Of a DNA stretch of 64,000 nt, positions 1 through 9,387 are shown in pieces (the stretch's first letter is position 1; every line of letters starts with the position of its first letter). Below the pieces are notes generated by a model. The model had not been told where the DNA came from. It worked only from the letters and a program-made list of their open reading frames with translations, and did not search any database. Source of the DNA: Bdellovibrionales bacterium GWA2_49_15 (GTDB lineage: Bacteria > Bdellovibrionota > Bacteriovoracia > Bacteriovoracales > Bacteriovoracaceae). The stretch is from the NCBI GenBank assembly GCA_001769855.1, contig MEPP01000001.1, forward strand, positions 288,982 through 352,981, read 5' to 3'. Position numbers and translations under genes: made by a program.

Positions 1-366
1 GTTCTGATGTCAAAGACTCCCGTCGTTTTTGAGTTCGTGGCGGAACTGGACATCCCCTGGATTAATTATGATTTTGGGATCTTTGGCCAAATTATTACCG
101 CGGCCAGCATCACCGATAATGGGAAAAAATTTATTCTTTTAACTTATGAAAACGCAGTGGAATTTGCCCTTGATCTTTCCGCCTTATCAAACTTTGATAC
201 GCGCAAGTTGGTTGACGGAGTTGACTATCACATCATTCCCCTGCGCGGACTCTTACCTCAGCAGGAGGCCATGACTTACATTCCCTTGGGCCAAGATTTT
301 CTTATTAGCAGCGAATCGGTTGATGGAGCGCCCGCTGTTCTTTATAAGCTGAGTTGCCAGGACTAA
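1..366 (+). CDS. C-terminal part of a probable beta-propeller protein (5' end outside window)
   Basis: The reading frame is open to the first base of the window, so the ATG at position 7 is probably internal and only about 121 C-terminal residues are seen. The text alternates beta-strand-like stretches. It has a pattern (a TDNGKKFILLTYENAVEF segment, then a QQEAMTYIPLGQDFLISSES segment near the end) that I associate with the last blades of WD40/TolB-like propellers, where a blade reports what has been computed and the last line checks for stored values. No catalytic residue or membrane segment is visible. The family link is an inference from pattern only. It ends about 200 bases before the LamG lipoprotein pair and may or may not be transcribed with it. 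Confidence 0.55.
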   Translation, partial: VLMSKTPVVFEFVAELDIPWINYDFGIFGQIITAASITDNGKKFILLTYENAVEFALDLSALSNFDTRKLVDGVDYHIIPLRGLLPQQEAMTYIPLGQDFLISSESVDGAPAVLYKLSCQD

Positions 367-517
367 GTTTCCACTCCCCCACATATAATTTCAACGGGTT
401 ACAAAAACACTGAAAAAAGCGCCCATCCCCTATGGCGAAATTGTGCTTCCCCTCTGAAGCGATTTTCCGTATGTCCGTGTTTTTTCACTCATCTCAGGCC
501 AAAAATGTGCCGAATAG

Positions 518-523
518 TATAAT
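518..523 (+). promoter_or_regulatory. Candidate -10 element upstream of the LamG lipoprotein pair
   Basis: A perfect TATAAT lies in the 196-base gap between the upstream gene and the first LamG lipoprotein, about 40 bases before its start. No good -35 hexamer is seen at the usual distance, so this is a candidate only. The rest of the gap shows no gene or hairpin. Confidence 0.3.
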
Positions 524-562
524 AGAATCAGGGACTTACTCGACAATCAAGGGGGCCATGTT

Positions 563-3500
563 TTGGCCAAAAAAGGGCCCGTGTTGCAGACGCCTGTTGA
601 TGAGTGTATCGGCGTTGCCGTTACCAAGGCCTTGCTCTGTCTCCTCCTCCTCGCAATATTTTTTTCCGGCTGCAAACCGACTGGTGACATCACGCTTGAA
701 GGTTACTCCGCAACCTCGCCCGGCATTTTTTCCACCATCACCCCTATTGCCTTTGGGGTGGTGGCCGCAGGTAGCTCAGGGACTCAGGTCATCACCCTTA
801 CCAACAGCGGCGGCGCTGAAATTACGCTTGGAACGATAACCAATGCTGTTCTTGGGTTGACTGCCCCTCTCCAGCTTGACAGCTCCAGCACATGTGCGAC
901 GGGAAAGATACTCAAGGCCCTGGACAGTTGTCTGATTGTGATCGCCTTCGCCGCCACTCCGGTTGGGGCCTATGCTCAAACATTAAAATTAAATTATCAC
1001 GATGGCGGTCTTAACAAAATTCTGGCCGTGAGCATTTCTGGAACGGCCAGGCCTATCGCCAGCAACATCACTCCTGCGGCCTTTAATGAAGACACTCAGA
1101 GTGCCACCATCACACTCTCCTACAATGGCGGGACGAACGCCAGCAGCTGTGCTCTCAGCTCATTGAGCAATGTTGCCGTAACTCAAAGCTGTGCCTGCGT
1201 CGTCGGCGTGTGCACGGTTAAAGTCACCGGAACCGCCAACTATTTTGGCGCGGCCGGTTTTGGGTACACCGTCACGGCGAACGGTGTTGCCTCCAACACC
1301 GCCAGCGCAACATTCACCATTAACTCCATCAACGATGATCCCGTTCTCACGGTCCCCAACAACCGCCTCTACCCGCTGGATGGTAGTGACGAGCCGATAC
1401 TCCAAGGCACTCAATCCACCTTCACCTCCAGCACCACGGATGTGGAGAATGACACCATCACCTACTCTTGCACTTACACTACTCCCTATCTCGACGTCAG
1501 TGACGTCAACTATGCCGCTCCCGCCACGGCCTGCACGTCGCTGACCTCGTCGACCTTTTCCACCTCCACCAGTGCGCTGGTTTGGCGGCCGACCAATCGT
1601 CAAAAGGGAATCTATAAATTTACCATCCTCGCCACTGATTCCAATGCCGGCACTGATAGCGATTTTTTTTACGTGACCGTGCGTGAGCCATTTACCACCA
1701 GCAATTTGCTGGCCGCCTACGACGCAGCATACTCCGATGTCACCTATAATCCGAGATTGGATGGAACGGGTAATGACGATATGGATTCCTGGCTTGATCT
1801 CACGCCAAACGACATCACCGCTTCCCTCGCCGGCTTCTCCACCTCGGCACCGTGGGCCGGTGTGGGTACTTTCAACAATCCGTATCGTCTAACTTTTAAC
1901 GGCACCAATGACTCCATGAGCGTGGACGCCGCGCTGGGGGCAAATACCAAGATGATGTTCAGCACCTGGTTGAGTCCCGGCAATGCGGCGGCCAAGGATA
2001 AAATTATTTTAGGCAACGGCGGGGGAAGCGGAAATGGCTTTGTCCTCCAGCAATCCCAAACGGTGGCGGGAAAAATCGAGCTGGCGGTGGGGGCCAAGAC
2101 CTACAAGGACGTGATTCTTTCTGATGCGCCTTCTGTCTACTACCAGCTAAACGAGGGAAGTGGATCTGCCACCATTGCCGATACGATGGGGAATAGCACG
2201 GGGACTTTGAGTAACGTCACCTTGGGCGCCGCAGGTGTTGTCACGAACACCTCCGCCAGCTTTTCCAAGGCCTTGGATAGTCACATCACTTTTCCACCGC
2301 CTCCGGGACTTTCCTCAACTCACTCTGTGGAAATGTGGATCAATCCCGCGATCGTCAATTCGGGCAGCACCATCAACATGATGCTTTTTGACTCAGGTGC
2401 GGGCAATAACAATGCGGTCTCAGTCTATAACTCCGGCAGCGGAAGTATTCGCCTGCGTTCTTATACCGGGGTCATTATGGATAGTGTCTATCAGTTTCCC
2501 ACGGCCAATATCTGGTATCATATTGTCGTCACCCGCGATTTTGGCGGGATAAATTCCATGTACATTAACGGTGTGCTCGATTCCCAGCAGACTCTGCCAC
2601 TGGTGGTCCCTGTATCACCCCTTTATCTCAACCGATACGGTGGTGCTCTTGGATACTCCGGGGACACCCTGATTGATGAATTCGCTCTCTATAACTATGC
2701 GCTCTCACCCGCCCAAGTCCGCGCCCATTACGATGCCGCTGGTGGAATTTTCTACCCCAATCCAACCCTGGCCGCTCGGCCTATTCATTACTGGCCTCTG
2801 GGTGAAAGTAGCGGCGTTGTCGCCCTTGATCTTGGATCAAATGGTAATAATGCCACTTATGTGGGCGCTCCTACCCTTGGCGTTGCCGGCCCTGCCACGA
2901 ATGGCAATGATACGGCCATCACCGTCAATGGAACATCTTCCTATGTCGCAACAACGGCGGCCGTCACCCTTCCACTCACCGTTTCAATCTCCGCATGGCT
3001 CAAAACGACCGCAGGCGGGCAGGCCGCAATCTTCAGTAACCGTTCAGGCAATCATGCCACCTACTTTGGAAGGAGTGGAGGGTCCGCCTTTATTTATGAT
3101 AACCAGACCGGCGGATTTGGTGGAGGAGCGGGACTCAACAATGGGGCCTGGCACCATCTGGTCTGGACTGCCAATGCCACTACCTCAACATTTTACATCG
3201 ATGGCAATATGGTAAGCTCCGGCGCTTTTGCCCGAACGGCGAGTGCCGCGACCATTGCAAACTTCGGTCGCGATCCTGAACTGAACGAATTTTACAATGG
3301 CTCACTCGACGAAATCGCCATCTATGATCACCTTCTCACGGCAAGAGAAGTTGCCAACATCTACAGCTATGGTGCCGCCTGGAAATGCGTTTCACGAACC
3401 TCTTTTGCAAACAGCGCTTGGAAATTCGTTTCCGGTCTTTGGGATGGCACTTCATTATCGCTCTTTGTAAATGGGCGCGAAGAATGCAAGATCGCTCCCG

Positions 3501-4408
3501 CTGGAATGACGTTCAGTCCCGGACTTTCTCCCAATATCTATGGGGGGGCCAGCCCCAGTAACAGTAAAAACTGGCAAGGTAGCATCACCGACTTAAAAAT
3601 CTATGGGGGTTCGGGCACAGGTTCTGTCGGCAGCGCGACGGTGGTAAAAAATGATTTCAATGTCACCGCCAATCAGTTCCGTGCCGTGCCGGTTCCCGAC
3701 ATTGTCACCAACGGTTTACTGCTCAACTTAGATGCCGCCAATGCCAACGCCGGGCTAGGATTTCCCGGATGCGCGGGCCCTGCTCCGTTATCGGTATGGC
3801 CCGACTTATCTGATGGTTCAGGCGATGCCACACTTCAAAAATTTAGCACTTGTACCACCTATGGCTGGCAGGGAACCGGCATTCCGGCCGATCCCTACAG
3901 ACTGGTTTTCAATGGCGCTGTCAAACCCTATGTGACCGCCCACCATTTGGCCGGGCTCTCAGGCTCGTTCACGGTTGAATTCTGGGTCAATCCAGCATCC
4001 CTGATCGACTACAATCAGGTTTTCGCCGCGAAAGGTGGTTGGGGAGAATTCGTGTTTCACGCCACCGCCTCTGGCAGTCTCTACTGTGGCACAAGTTTCG
4101 CCGCCGTTTTCTCACCGGCCGACATTCCGGCGGGCACAGTGGTGGTCGGTCAATGGCACCATTTTGTCTATTCATACAACTCTTCCACAGGCATGGGAAA
4201 TCTCTACAAGAATGGTGCCCTGATCGCCGGACCGAGGGCCCAGGCCGCGCCCATCCCGTGGACTGGCTTTAACTTTGGCAACCCGGCAGACACCATCGAC
4301 GGATCAGTGGCCAAAGTGGCGGTGTACAACATCCCCCTGACTCAGGCACAGGTCCGTCAGAATTGCAAGGCCCTCGAGGCCCGTTTTTTAGGTTTTACTT
4401 GTCTTTGA
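563..4408 (+). CDS. Giant LamG-domain surface lipoprotein, copy 1
   Basis: A 1281-residue predicted lipoprotein. The N-terminus has a hydrophobic stretch ending in a lipobox (IFFSGC, Cys about 37), so it should be lipidated and anchored in an outer or inner membrane. Next comes a choice-of-anchor-D/ASH-like beta domain (about 45-155), an Ig/cadherin-like part with paired cysteines (about 160-375) and several concanavalin-like LamG domains with repeated motifs such as WHHLVWT and LYNYALSPAQV (about 385-1275). LamG folds usually bind glycans or proteins; the ligand here is unknown. I use a TTG start at 563 because a G-rich ribosome site (AAGGGGG) lies about 8 bases upstream; GTG at 581 is an alternative. 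It overlaps the start of a close paralogue. Confidence 0.8.
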   Translation: MAKKGPVLQTPVDECIGVAVTKALLCLLLLAIFFSGCKPTGDITLEGYSATSPGIFSTITPIAFGVVAAGSSGTQVITLTNSGGAEITLGTITNAVLGLTAPLQLDSSSTCATGKILKALDSCLIVIAFAATPVGAYAQTLKLNYHDGGLNKILAVSISGTARPIASNITPAAFNEDTQSATITLSYNGGTNASSCALSSLSNVAVTQSCACVVGVCTVKVTGTANYFGAAGFGYTVTANGVASNTASATFTINSINDDPVLTVPNNRLYPLDGSDEPILQGTQSTFTSSTTDVENDTITYSCTYTTPYLDVSDVNYAAPATACTSLTSSTFSTSTSALVWRPTNRQKGIYKFTILATDSNAGTDSDFFYVTVREPFTTSNLLAAYDAAYSDVTYNPRLDGTGNDDMDSWLDLTPNDITASLAGFSTSAPWAGVGTFNNPYRLTFNGTNDSMSVDAALGANTKMMFSTWLSPGNAAAKDKIILGNGGGSGNGFVLQQSQTVAGKIELAVGAKTYKDVILSDAPSVYYQLNEGSGSATIADTMGNSTGTLSNVTLGAAGVVTNTSASFSKALDSHITFPPPPGLSSTHSVEMWINPAIVNSGSTINMMLFDSGAGNNNAVSVYNSGSGSIRLRSYTGVIMDSVYQFPTANIWYHIVVTRDFGGINSMYINGVLDSQQTLPLVVPVSPLYLNRYGGALGYSGDTLIDEFALYNYALSPAQVRAHYDAAGGIFYPNPTLAARPIHYWPLGESSGVVALDLGSNGNNATYVGAPTLGVAGPATNGNDTAITVNGTSSYVATTAAVTLPLTVSISAWLKTTAGGQAAIFSNRSGNHATYFGRSGGSAFIYDNQTGGFGGGAGLNNGAWHHLVWTANATTSTFYIDGNMVSSGAFARTASAATIANFGRDPELNEFYNGSLDEIAIYDHLLTAREVANIYSYGAAWKCVSRTSFANSAWKFVSGLWDGTSLSLFVNGREECKIAPAGMTFSPGLSPNIYGGASPSNSKNWQGSITDLKIYGGSGTGSVGSATVVKNDFNVTANQFRAVPVPDIVTNGLLLNLDAANANAGLGFPGCAGPAPLSVWPDLSDGSGDATLQKFSTCTTYGWQGTGIPADPYRLVFNGAVKPYVTAHHLAGLSGSFTVEFWVNPASLIDYNQVFAAKGGWGEFVFHATASGSLYCGTSFAAVFSPADIPAGTVVVGQWHHFVYSYNSSTGMGNLYKNGALIAGPRAQAAPIPWTGFNFGNPADTIDGSVAKVAVYNIPLTQAQVRQNCKALEARFLGFTCL

Positions 4409-7400
4409 TGAGGTTCAATAGTTTGAAAATGTTAAGGCAAAACCTATTCACAGAAAAAATATTTACGAGTGCGACACTTTGCCTACTCCTCGTGCTTTTT
4501 TTTTCGTCCTGTAAACCGAGTGGAGAAATGACCTTGGAAGGTTACTCCGCCACTTCGCCTGGTTTGTTTGCCACTATTGCCCCCGTTACTTTTGGTAGCA
4601 TCGCCGTTGGCAATACAACCAGTCAGTCAATCACTCTCACCAACAACGGTGGTACCGATATCACTCTTGGCACAATCAGCAACGTTAGCTTGCAATTGTC
4701 GCCCCCCATGCAGCTCGCTTTGGCAACAACCTGTGCCACCGCTCAGATCCTTAAACCGACCCAAGGTTGTCTGCTGGTGATCAGCTTCACCGCCACACCC
4801 GTTGGCGTCTATACCCAGACCTTGAAATTAACTTATCATGACGGAGGCCTCGACCATATTCTGTCAGTAAAGATCTCCGGAACGGCGTGGCACCCGATCG
4901 CCAGCAACATCGCTCCCGCCGCCTTTAACGAAGACCTTGAGAGTAACGCCATCACTCTCTCCTACAATCAGAGCGGGGGTCTGAATGCCACCACCTGCGC
5001 GCTCACCGCCTTAAGCAACGTCGTTGTCACACAAGCCTGTGCCTGCAGTGGGAGCGGAATTTGTACTGTCAAAGTAAAGGGCACAGCGAACTATTTTGGT
5101 GCTGCCAGTTTTGGATTCTCCGTCACGGCCGGTGGTCTCGTCTCCAACACGGCGACGGCAACACTCAACATAAGTTCGGTTAACGATGCGCCGGTGCTCA
5201 CGGTGCCAAGCAATCGCCGCTATCCCCTTGATGGCGCGGATGAGCCGATCATTCAAGGTACCCAATATACTTTTACCTCCAGCACCACTGATGTGGAGAG
5301 CAACCCCATCAGCTATACTTGCACCTACGCCACTCCCAATCTCGCCGCCACCGATATGCACTACGCCGCTGCCGGCACTCCCTGCACTTCCCTCCCATCT
5401 CTTGTGACTGTTGGTGGCGTGCTACAAACGGGAACCGCAACTTTTTCCACCACCACGAGCGCTCTCGTCTGGCAACCCACCAATCGTCAAAAGGGCGTTT
5501 ATGAGATCACCATCACCGCCACCGATTCCAACGCAGGTGCGGACACGGAAGTATTCTCCCTAACCGTGCGAGAGTCCTTTACCACCACGAATCTTCTTGC
5601 CGCCTTTGATGCCACCTATTCTGATCTGCCGAGCATTCCAAGACTGGATGGAGGTGCAAACGATGATGCCACCGCCTGGATCGATCTCACCCTAAACAAT
5701 ATCACCGCCTCCCTGGCAGGTTTTACGACCCCTACACCCTGGGCGGGAGTGGGAACTTATAGCAACCCTTACCAGTTAACGTTAAACGGCACGAACGATG
5801 CCATGAGTGTGGATGCGGTGCTTGGGAACAATACCAAGATGATGTTCAACACCTGGATAAATCCCGCAAGCGCGAGCTTAAAAGATAAAATTATTCTCGG
5901 AAATGGTGGCGGCAGTGGAAATGGTTTTGTGCTTCAACAATCTCAAACTGTGGCAGGAAAAATTGAATTGGCCATAGGGAACAAAAGATACAGCGATCTC
6001 ATTCTCGCCGATTCACCTGTAGGATATTGGCGTCTGACCGAGACCGTGGGTACAACTGCAACTGACAGTAGCCTGAGTGTGCATGACGGCACCTATGTTA
6101 ATGGACCTACCCTAGGACAAGCGGGCCCACTGGCAAGCAGCGGTACGGCAAGTGCCTACTTCGATGGATTACAGGGCGCTTTAGGCCAAAGCGTAAAGTA
6201 TGTTACCGTCACAAATACGGCCGCGCTGGCACCGACAGGCCAGGTCTCCGTAGAAGCTTGGGTCAAAAAAACGATTGGGACAGATGCGACATACCTTCGA
6301 AAAAATGGAGACTACCTCATTGATTCAGAGGGGGCGAGCGCCATACGCTTTACCGTGAACTCCAACTGGGCCGGGGCGAATGGGGCCTTTCCCGATAATG
6401 GTCTGTGGCATCACATTGTTGGAACCTATGATGGCAGCAACCTCAAAGTCTATGTGGATGGAATTCTCAAGCAGACCGCGGCTTACACGGGTGCCATAAC
6501 AACCAGTGGTGGCGCTCTACACCTGGGGGCCCGCGATGACCTTTGGATCACAAACCTTAACGGAAATATGGCAGAAGCAGCAGTCTACAACTACGCTCTC
6601 TCCCCCGGACAAATTAGCGCTCACTACGATGCCGGTGTTGGAATATTTTATCCCAACAATATTCTGGCCTGGCGGCCCAGTGCCTTTTGGCGTTTCGATG
6701 AAAAGGCAGGCAATTCGCTTATCGATCTTTCTCCCAATGCCAATCATGGCACCTATGCAGGAACCTATACCCTCAATGCTGCTGGAGCGCTGGCCAATGA
6801 CACCAACAGCGCCACCTTATTTCAAAGTGCTGGGGTCACGATCCCCGATCATGCCTCTCTAAGCTCGGCGACAAAACTTTCATTGGCATTCTGGTTCAAA
6901 CCCAACTCCATTCCCGTGGGCTTTGGCGAAACACTCATAACCAAATGGGGCGGCGGCGGAGGGGCCACAGTCAACTATGTTCTCTACTACTATGGCGACA
7001 CCTCAGGTGGCGATGGATGGCTGCGGCTCCATGCCAATGCTGGCGGAGCTTATACGGAGATCACGAGTTACGTCATTCCTCCCCTCAATACCTGGACGCA
7101 TATCGCGATGACTTACGACTCCACAGGAAATGGAATTATTTACGTCAATGGTACCCAAGTAAACTCCATTGCCGCGCCTGGAATATTGGCCACTAACAAT
7201 GGCCAAGTCAGCATCAATAAAAGCAACGGCTCTCTCGATGAGCTGGCAATTTTCAACTACGTTCTTACCGCCAAACAGGTGGCGCAGATCTACTCCTCAG
7301 GCAGCTTTTCCAAATGCCAAACTGAAACAACCTTTACCAACGGTGCCTGGAAATTTCTCTCTGGGCTGTGGGATGGTACGGCGCTTTCGCTATTTGTAAA

Positions 7401-8364
7401 CGGCCGGGAGGAATGCAAGATCACCCCGACCGGTGTGACTTTTACCCCAGGAACCTCACCCAACACCTACGTCGGTGCCAGTCCAAACGCGACGAAAAAC
7501 TGGGCCGGCAGTCTCGCCGACTTGAAAATTTATGGGGCGTCAGGAGCAGGTTCGCCCGGAACCGCCAGCGCGATCAAAAATGATTTCAACGTCACTGCCA
7601 ATCAGTTCCGGGCCGAACCTGTGCCCGAGATTGTCAGCAATGGCCTGGTGCTCGACCTCGATGCCGCAAATGCCAAACAAGGTCTTGCACCATACCCGTC
7701 CGGATGCTCGACGAGTGATTTAGTATGGTCTGACCTATCTACGAATATGCAATTCGGCAATCTCCGTAAATTTTCGGCCTGCGGGCCCACCAGCGGATGG
7801 AATGGAGCAGGAATACCAACCAATCCCTACCGCTTGAACTTCGACGGCGCCAGCGGACAAAATGACGTCGTCGCGTTTAGTCTTCACTCTGACCATAGGC
7901 AAACAGTGCAGGTTACCCTGGAAGCGTGGTTTAATTTAACGAATGTTGCCCCGACACAAATTGCCCTTGATGTGTCGGGCTGGTATCGGATGGCCATTTC
8001 CGCTGGAAAAATCTCCATCGACTACAACATTGGTGGAAATATTATCGGCAGCAACATACAGCTGAGTACCGCTAATCTGAACCCGAATACCTGGTATCAT
8101 GCCGTGTGGACTTATGATGGAGCAAATTCTGTTATCTATCTCAATGGGGCCATGGATAACTCTCGCGCCCAGGCCGGAGGGATTTGGGGACAATGGGGGC
8201 CGGCACCACTCACAGTTGGAGGATATGATGCGCTCGGAATATATGCTCTGGCCGGCTCACTGACCGCCGCTCGCATGTACAACCGGGCCCTGACACCCGC
8301 TGAAGTCTCTCAAAACTGCCGCGCTTTCCGATCTCGTTTCAGTGGCGCCACCTGCGCCCCATAA
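4408..8364 (+). CDS. Giant LamG-domain surface lipoprotein, copy 2
   Basis: A 1318-residue paralogue of the preceding gene with the same architecture: signal peptide with lipobox LFFSSC (Cys 35), choice-of-anchor-D-like domain, Ig/cadherin-like region, then repeated LamG modules to the C-terminus. Long stretches are nearly identical to copy 1 (for example the NGGGSGNGFVLQQSQTVAGK segment), while the middle LamG modules differ more. The start is chosen at the ATG that shares one base with the TGA stop of copy 1 (TGATG), which implies translational coupling and one transcript. An in-frame ATG at 4363 would lie inside copy 1 and is less likely. Probable role: surface adhesion or glycan binding; this is inference from the domain type. 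Confidence 0.82.
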   Translation: MRFNSLKMLRQNLFTEKIFTSATLCLLLVLFFSSCKPSGEMTLEGYSATSPGLFATIAPVTFGSIAVGNTTSQSITLTNNGGTDITLGTISNVSLQLSPPMQLALATTCATAQILKPTQGCLLVISFTATPVGVYTQTLKLTYHDGGLDHILSVKISGTAWHPIASNIAPAAFNEDLESNAITLSYNQSGGLNATTCALTALSNVVVTQACACSGSGICTVKVKGTANYFGAASFGFSVTAGGLVSNTATATLNISSVNDAPVLTVPSNRRYPLDGADEPIIQGTQYTFTSSTTDVESNPISYTCTYATPNLAATDMHYAAAGTPCTSLPSLVTVGGVLQTGTATFSTTTSALVWQPTNRQKGVYEITITATDSNAGADTEVFSLTVRESFTTTNLLAAFDATYSDLPSIPRLDGGANDDATAWIDLTLNNITASLAGFTTPTPWAGVGTYSNPYQLTLNGTNDAMSVDAVLGNNTKMMFNTWINPASASLKDKIILGNGGGSGNGFVLQQSQTVAGKIELAIGNKRYSDLILADSPVGYWRLTETVGTTATDSSLSVHDGTYVNGPTLGQAGPLASSGTASAYFDGLQGALGQSVKYVTVTNTAALAPTGQVSVEAWVKKTIGTDATYLRKNGDYLIDSEGASAIRFTVNSNWAGANGAFPDNGLWHHIVGTYDGSNLKVYVDGILKQTAAYTGAITTSGGALHLGARDDLWITNLNGNMAEAAVYNYALSPGQISAHYDAGVGIFYPNNILAWRPSAFWRFDEKAGNSLIDLSPNANHGTYAGTYTLNAAGALANDTNSATLFQSAGVTIPDHASLSSATKLSLAFWFKPNSIPVGFGETLITKWGGGGGATVNYVLYYYGDTSGGDGWLRLHANAGGAYTEITSYVIPPLNTWTHIAMTYDSTGNGIIYVNGTQVNSIAAPGILATNNGQVSINKSNGSLDELAIFNYVLTAKQVAQIYSSGSFSKCQTETTFTNGAWKFLSGLWDGTALSLFVNGREECKITPTGVTFTPGTSPNTYVGASPNATKNWAGSLADLKIYGASGAGSPGTASAIKNDFNVTANQFRAEPVPEIVSNGLVLDLDAANAKQGLAPYPSGCSTSDLVWSDLSTNMQFGNLRKFSACGPTSGWNGAGIPTNPYRLNFDGASGQNDVVAFSLHSDHRQTVQVTLEAWFNLTNVAPTQIALDVSGWYRMAISAGKISIDYNIGGNIIGSNIQLSTANLNPNTWYHAVWTYDGANSVIYLNGAMDNSRAQAGGIWGQWGPAPLTVGGYDALGIYALAGSLTAARMYNRALTPAEVSQNCRAFRSRFSGATCAP

Positions 8365-8374
8365 TCGACTTTTG

Positions 8375-9286
8375 CTAAAAGAGAAAGGCCTGAACGCCGA
8401 GCCCGCCGATCATGGTCGTGCTGGTGTCATCATACTTGCTTTGAAAACGCATGTATTCGCCATCTAAGGTCGCCGCCCAACGGCTATCAAAAAACCACTT
8501 ATAACCAAAACGGAGGAGGACATTCTCCTGCAACTCGAAGGATAACTGATTGTCGGAGTATGGCAGAGGGACGACATCACCGTAGAAAAGGTGCCGGATA
8601 CCCTCTTCCCGATTGAACGCAAACTTGACTCCCACTATAGGACCGGCAAGCAGGATGGTGCGAATTTCGATATCGGTTTGGGCCAAGAGTGAACTCACAC
8701 TTTTATTTTTGCCCAGTGGATGCTTCATCCCAAGCGCTCCCAATCTCCAGCTCCAGGAGGTCAGGGGAATGCGTCGCTGATAGATCAGCATTCCTTCCAA
8801 AATCGAGGAGGTGGCGAGATCTCCATCCGCCGATGTCCCGCTGGCGAAAGAGGGAAGATACCAGTATTTCCCTTCCAAGATGACATTAGAACCCAGCCTG
8901 TAGGGAAAGAGCACCTGACCACCCACAAAGGGAGCGGTGCCGGAGAGAATCAAATTTCGCCCACGGGCATCGGTACTCTCAATGGAAAACTTCCCAAGGC
9001 CCGCCCAAAGATCAAAAACAAGCAGATCCATGCAAACCGTAAATCCACCGCGGTACGATGCGGGCATTTTTAAGCTTCTTTTGGGATTGCACTGATCCAG
9101 CCGTTCGGAAATGAGTGACATGTCAGTGGGATGTTCCGCTTCGTAATTATCTTTAATATGCTTCTCGAGAGTTTTTATGAAAAGTTCGGATGATCGCAAT
9201 CGCGCCTTGGTTAAGATCAGGGACTCATCCGCCTGCGCCAGCGCTATTAGGAAAGTGAAAATGCCGATGGTGTGAAATATTTTGAT
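8375..9286 (-). CDS. Exported protein, possible outer-membrane beta-barrel, with unusual start
   Basis: About 300 residues, unknown family. The C-terminal two thirds reads as alternating amphipathic strands with many aromatics and ends in phenylalanine, as in outer-membrane barrels. The first conventional start in this frame is a TTG near 9199, but the frame continues upstream through a convincing signal peptide (KIFHTIGIFTFLIALAQA, cleavage after AQA before DES). At the head of that peptide there is no ATG, GTG or TTG: the codon at 9284-9286 is ATC, preceded by GGAGAG about six bases away. I therefore extend the gene to 9286, either as a rare ATC start or a mutated or misread ATG. It converges on copy 2 of the LamG gene with a 10-base gap. 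Confidence 0.6.
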   Translation of the reverse strand: MKIFHTIGIFTFLIALAQADESLILTKARLRSSELFIKTLEKHIKDNYEAEHPTDMSLISERLDQCNPKRSLKMPASYRGGFTVCMDLLVFDLWAGLGKFSIESTDARGRNLILSGTAPFVGGQVLFPYRLGSNVILEGKYWYLPSFASGTSADGDLATSSILEGMLIYQRRIPLTSWSWRLGALGMKHPLGKNKSVSSLLAQTDIEIRTILLAGPIVGVKFAFNREEGIRHLFYGDVVPLPYSDNQLSFELQENVLLRFGYKWFFDSRWAATLDGEYMRFQSKYDDTSTTMIGGLGVQAFLF

Positions 9287-9330
9287 AACCTGCTCTCCAT
9301 TTCAACTTCCATTGTACACTATCCGCAAAA

Positions 9331-9358
9331 AAAACAGGCCCAAAAATGGGCCTGTTTT
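9331..9358 (-). terminator. Rho-independent terminator of the lipoprotein/beta-barrel operon
   Basis: A perfect inverted repeat with 12-base arms (AAAACAGGCCCA and its complement) around a four-base loop, followed on the minus strand by a run of T. It lies about 30 bases after the stop of the gene ending at 9388 and before the next minus-strand gene. The A/T-rich flanks on both sides could let it act in both directions. Confidence 0.85.
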
Positions 9359-9387
9359 AAAGCAATTCTAGAAGCTTTTTAGAAAAT

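Noticed and set aside
432-839. Open frame on the plus strand at the head of the first LamG gene
   Set aside because: It overlaps the signal peptide and the anchor-domain coding of the lipoprotein in another frame, has no family features and a Pro/Ser-rich out-of-frame composition.
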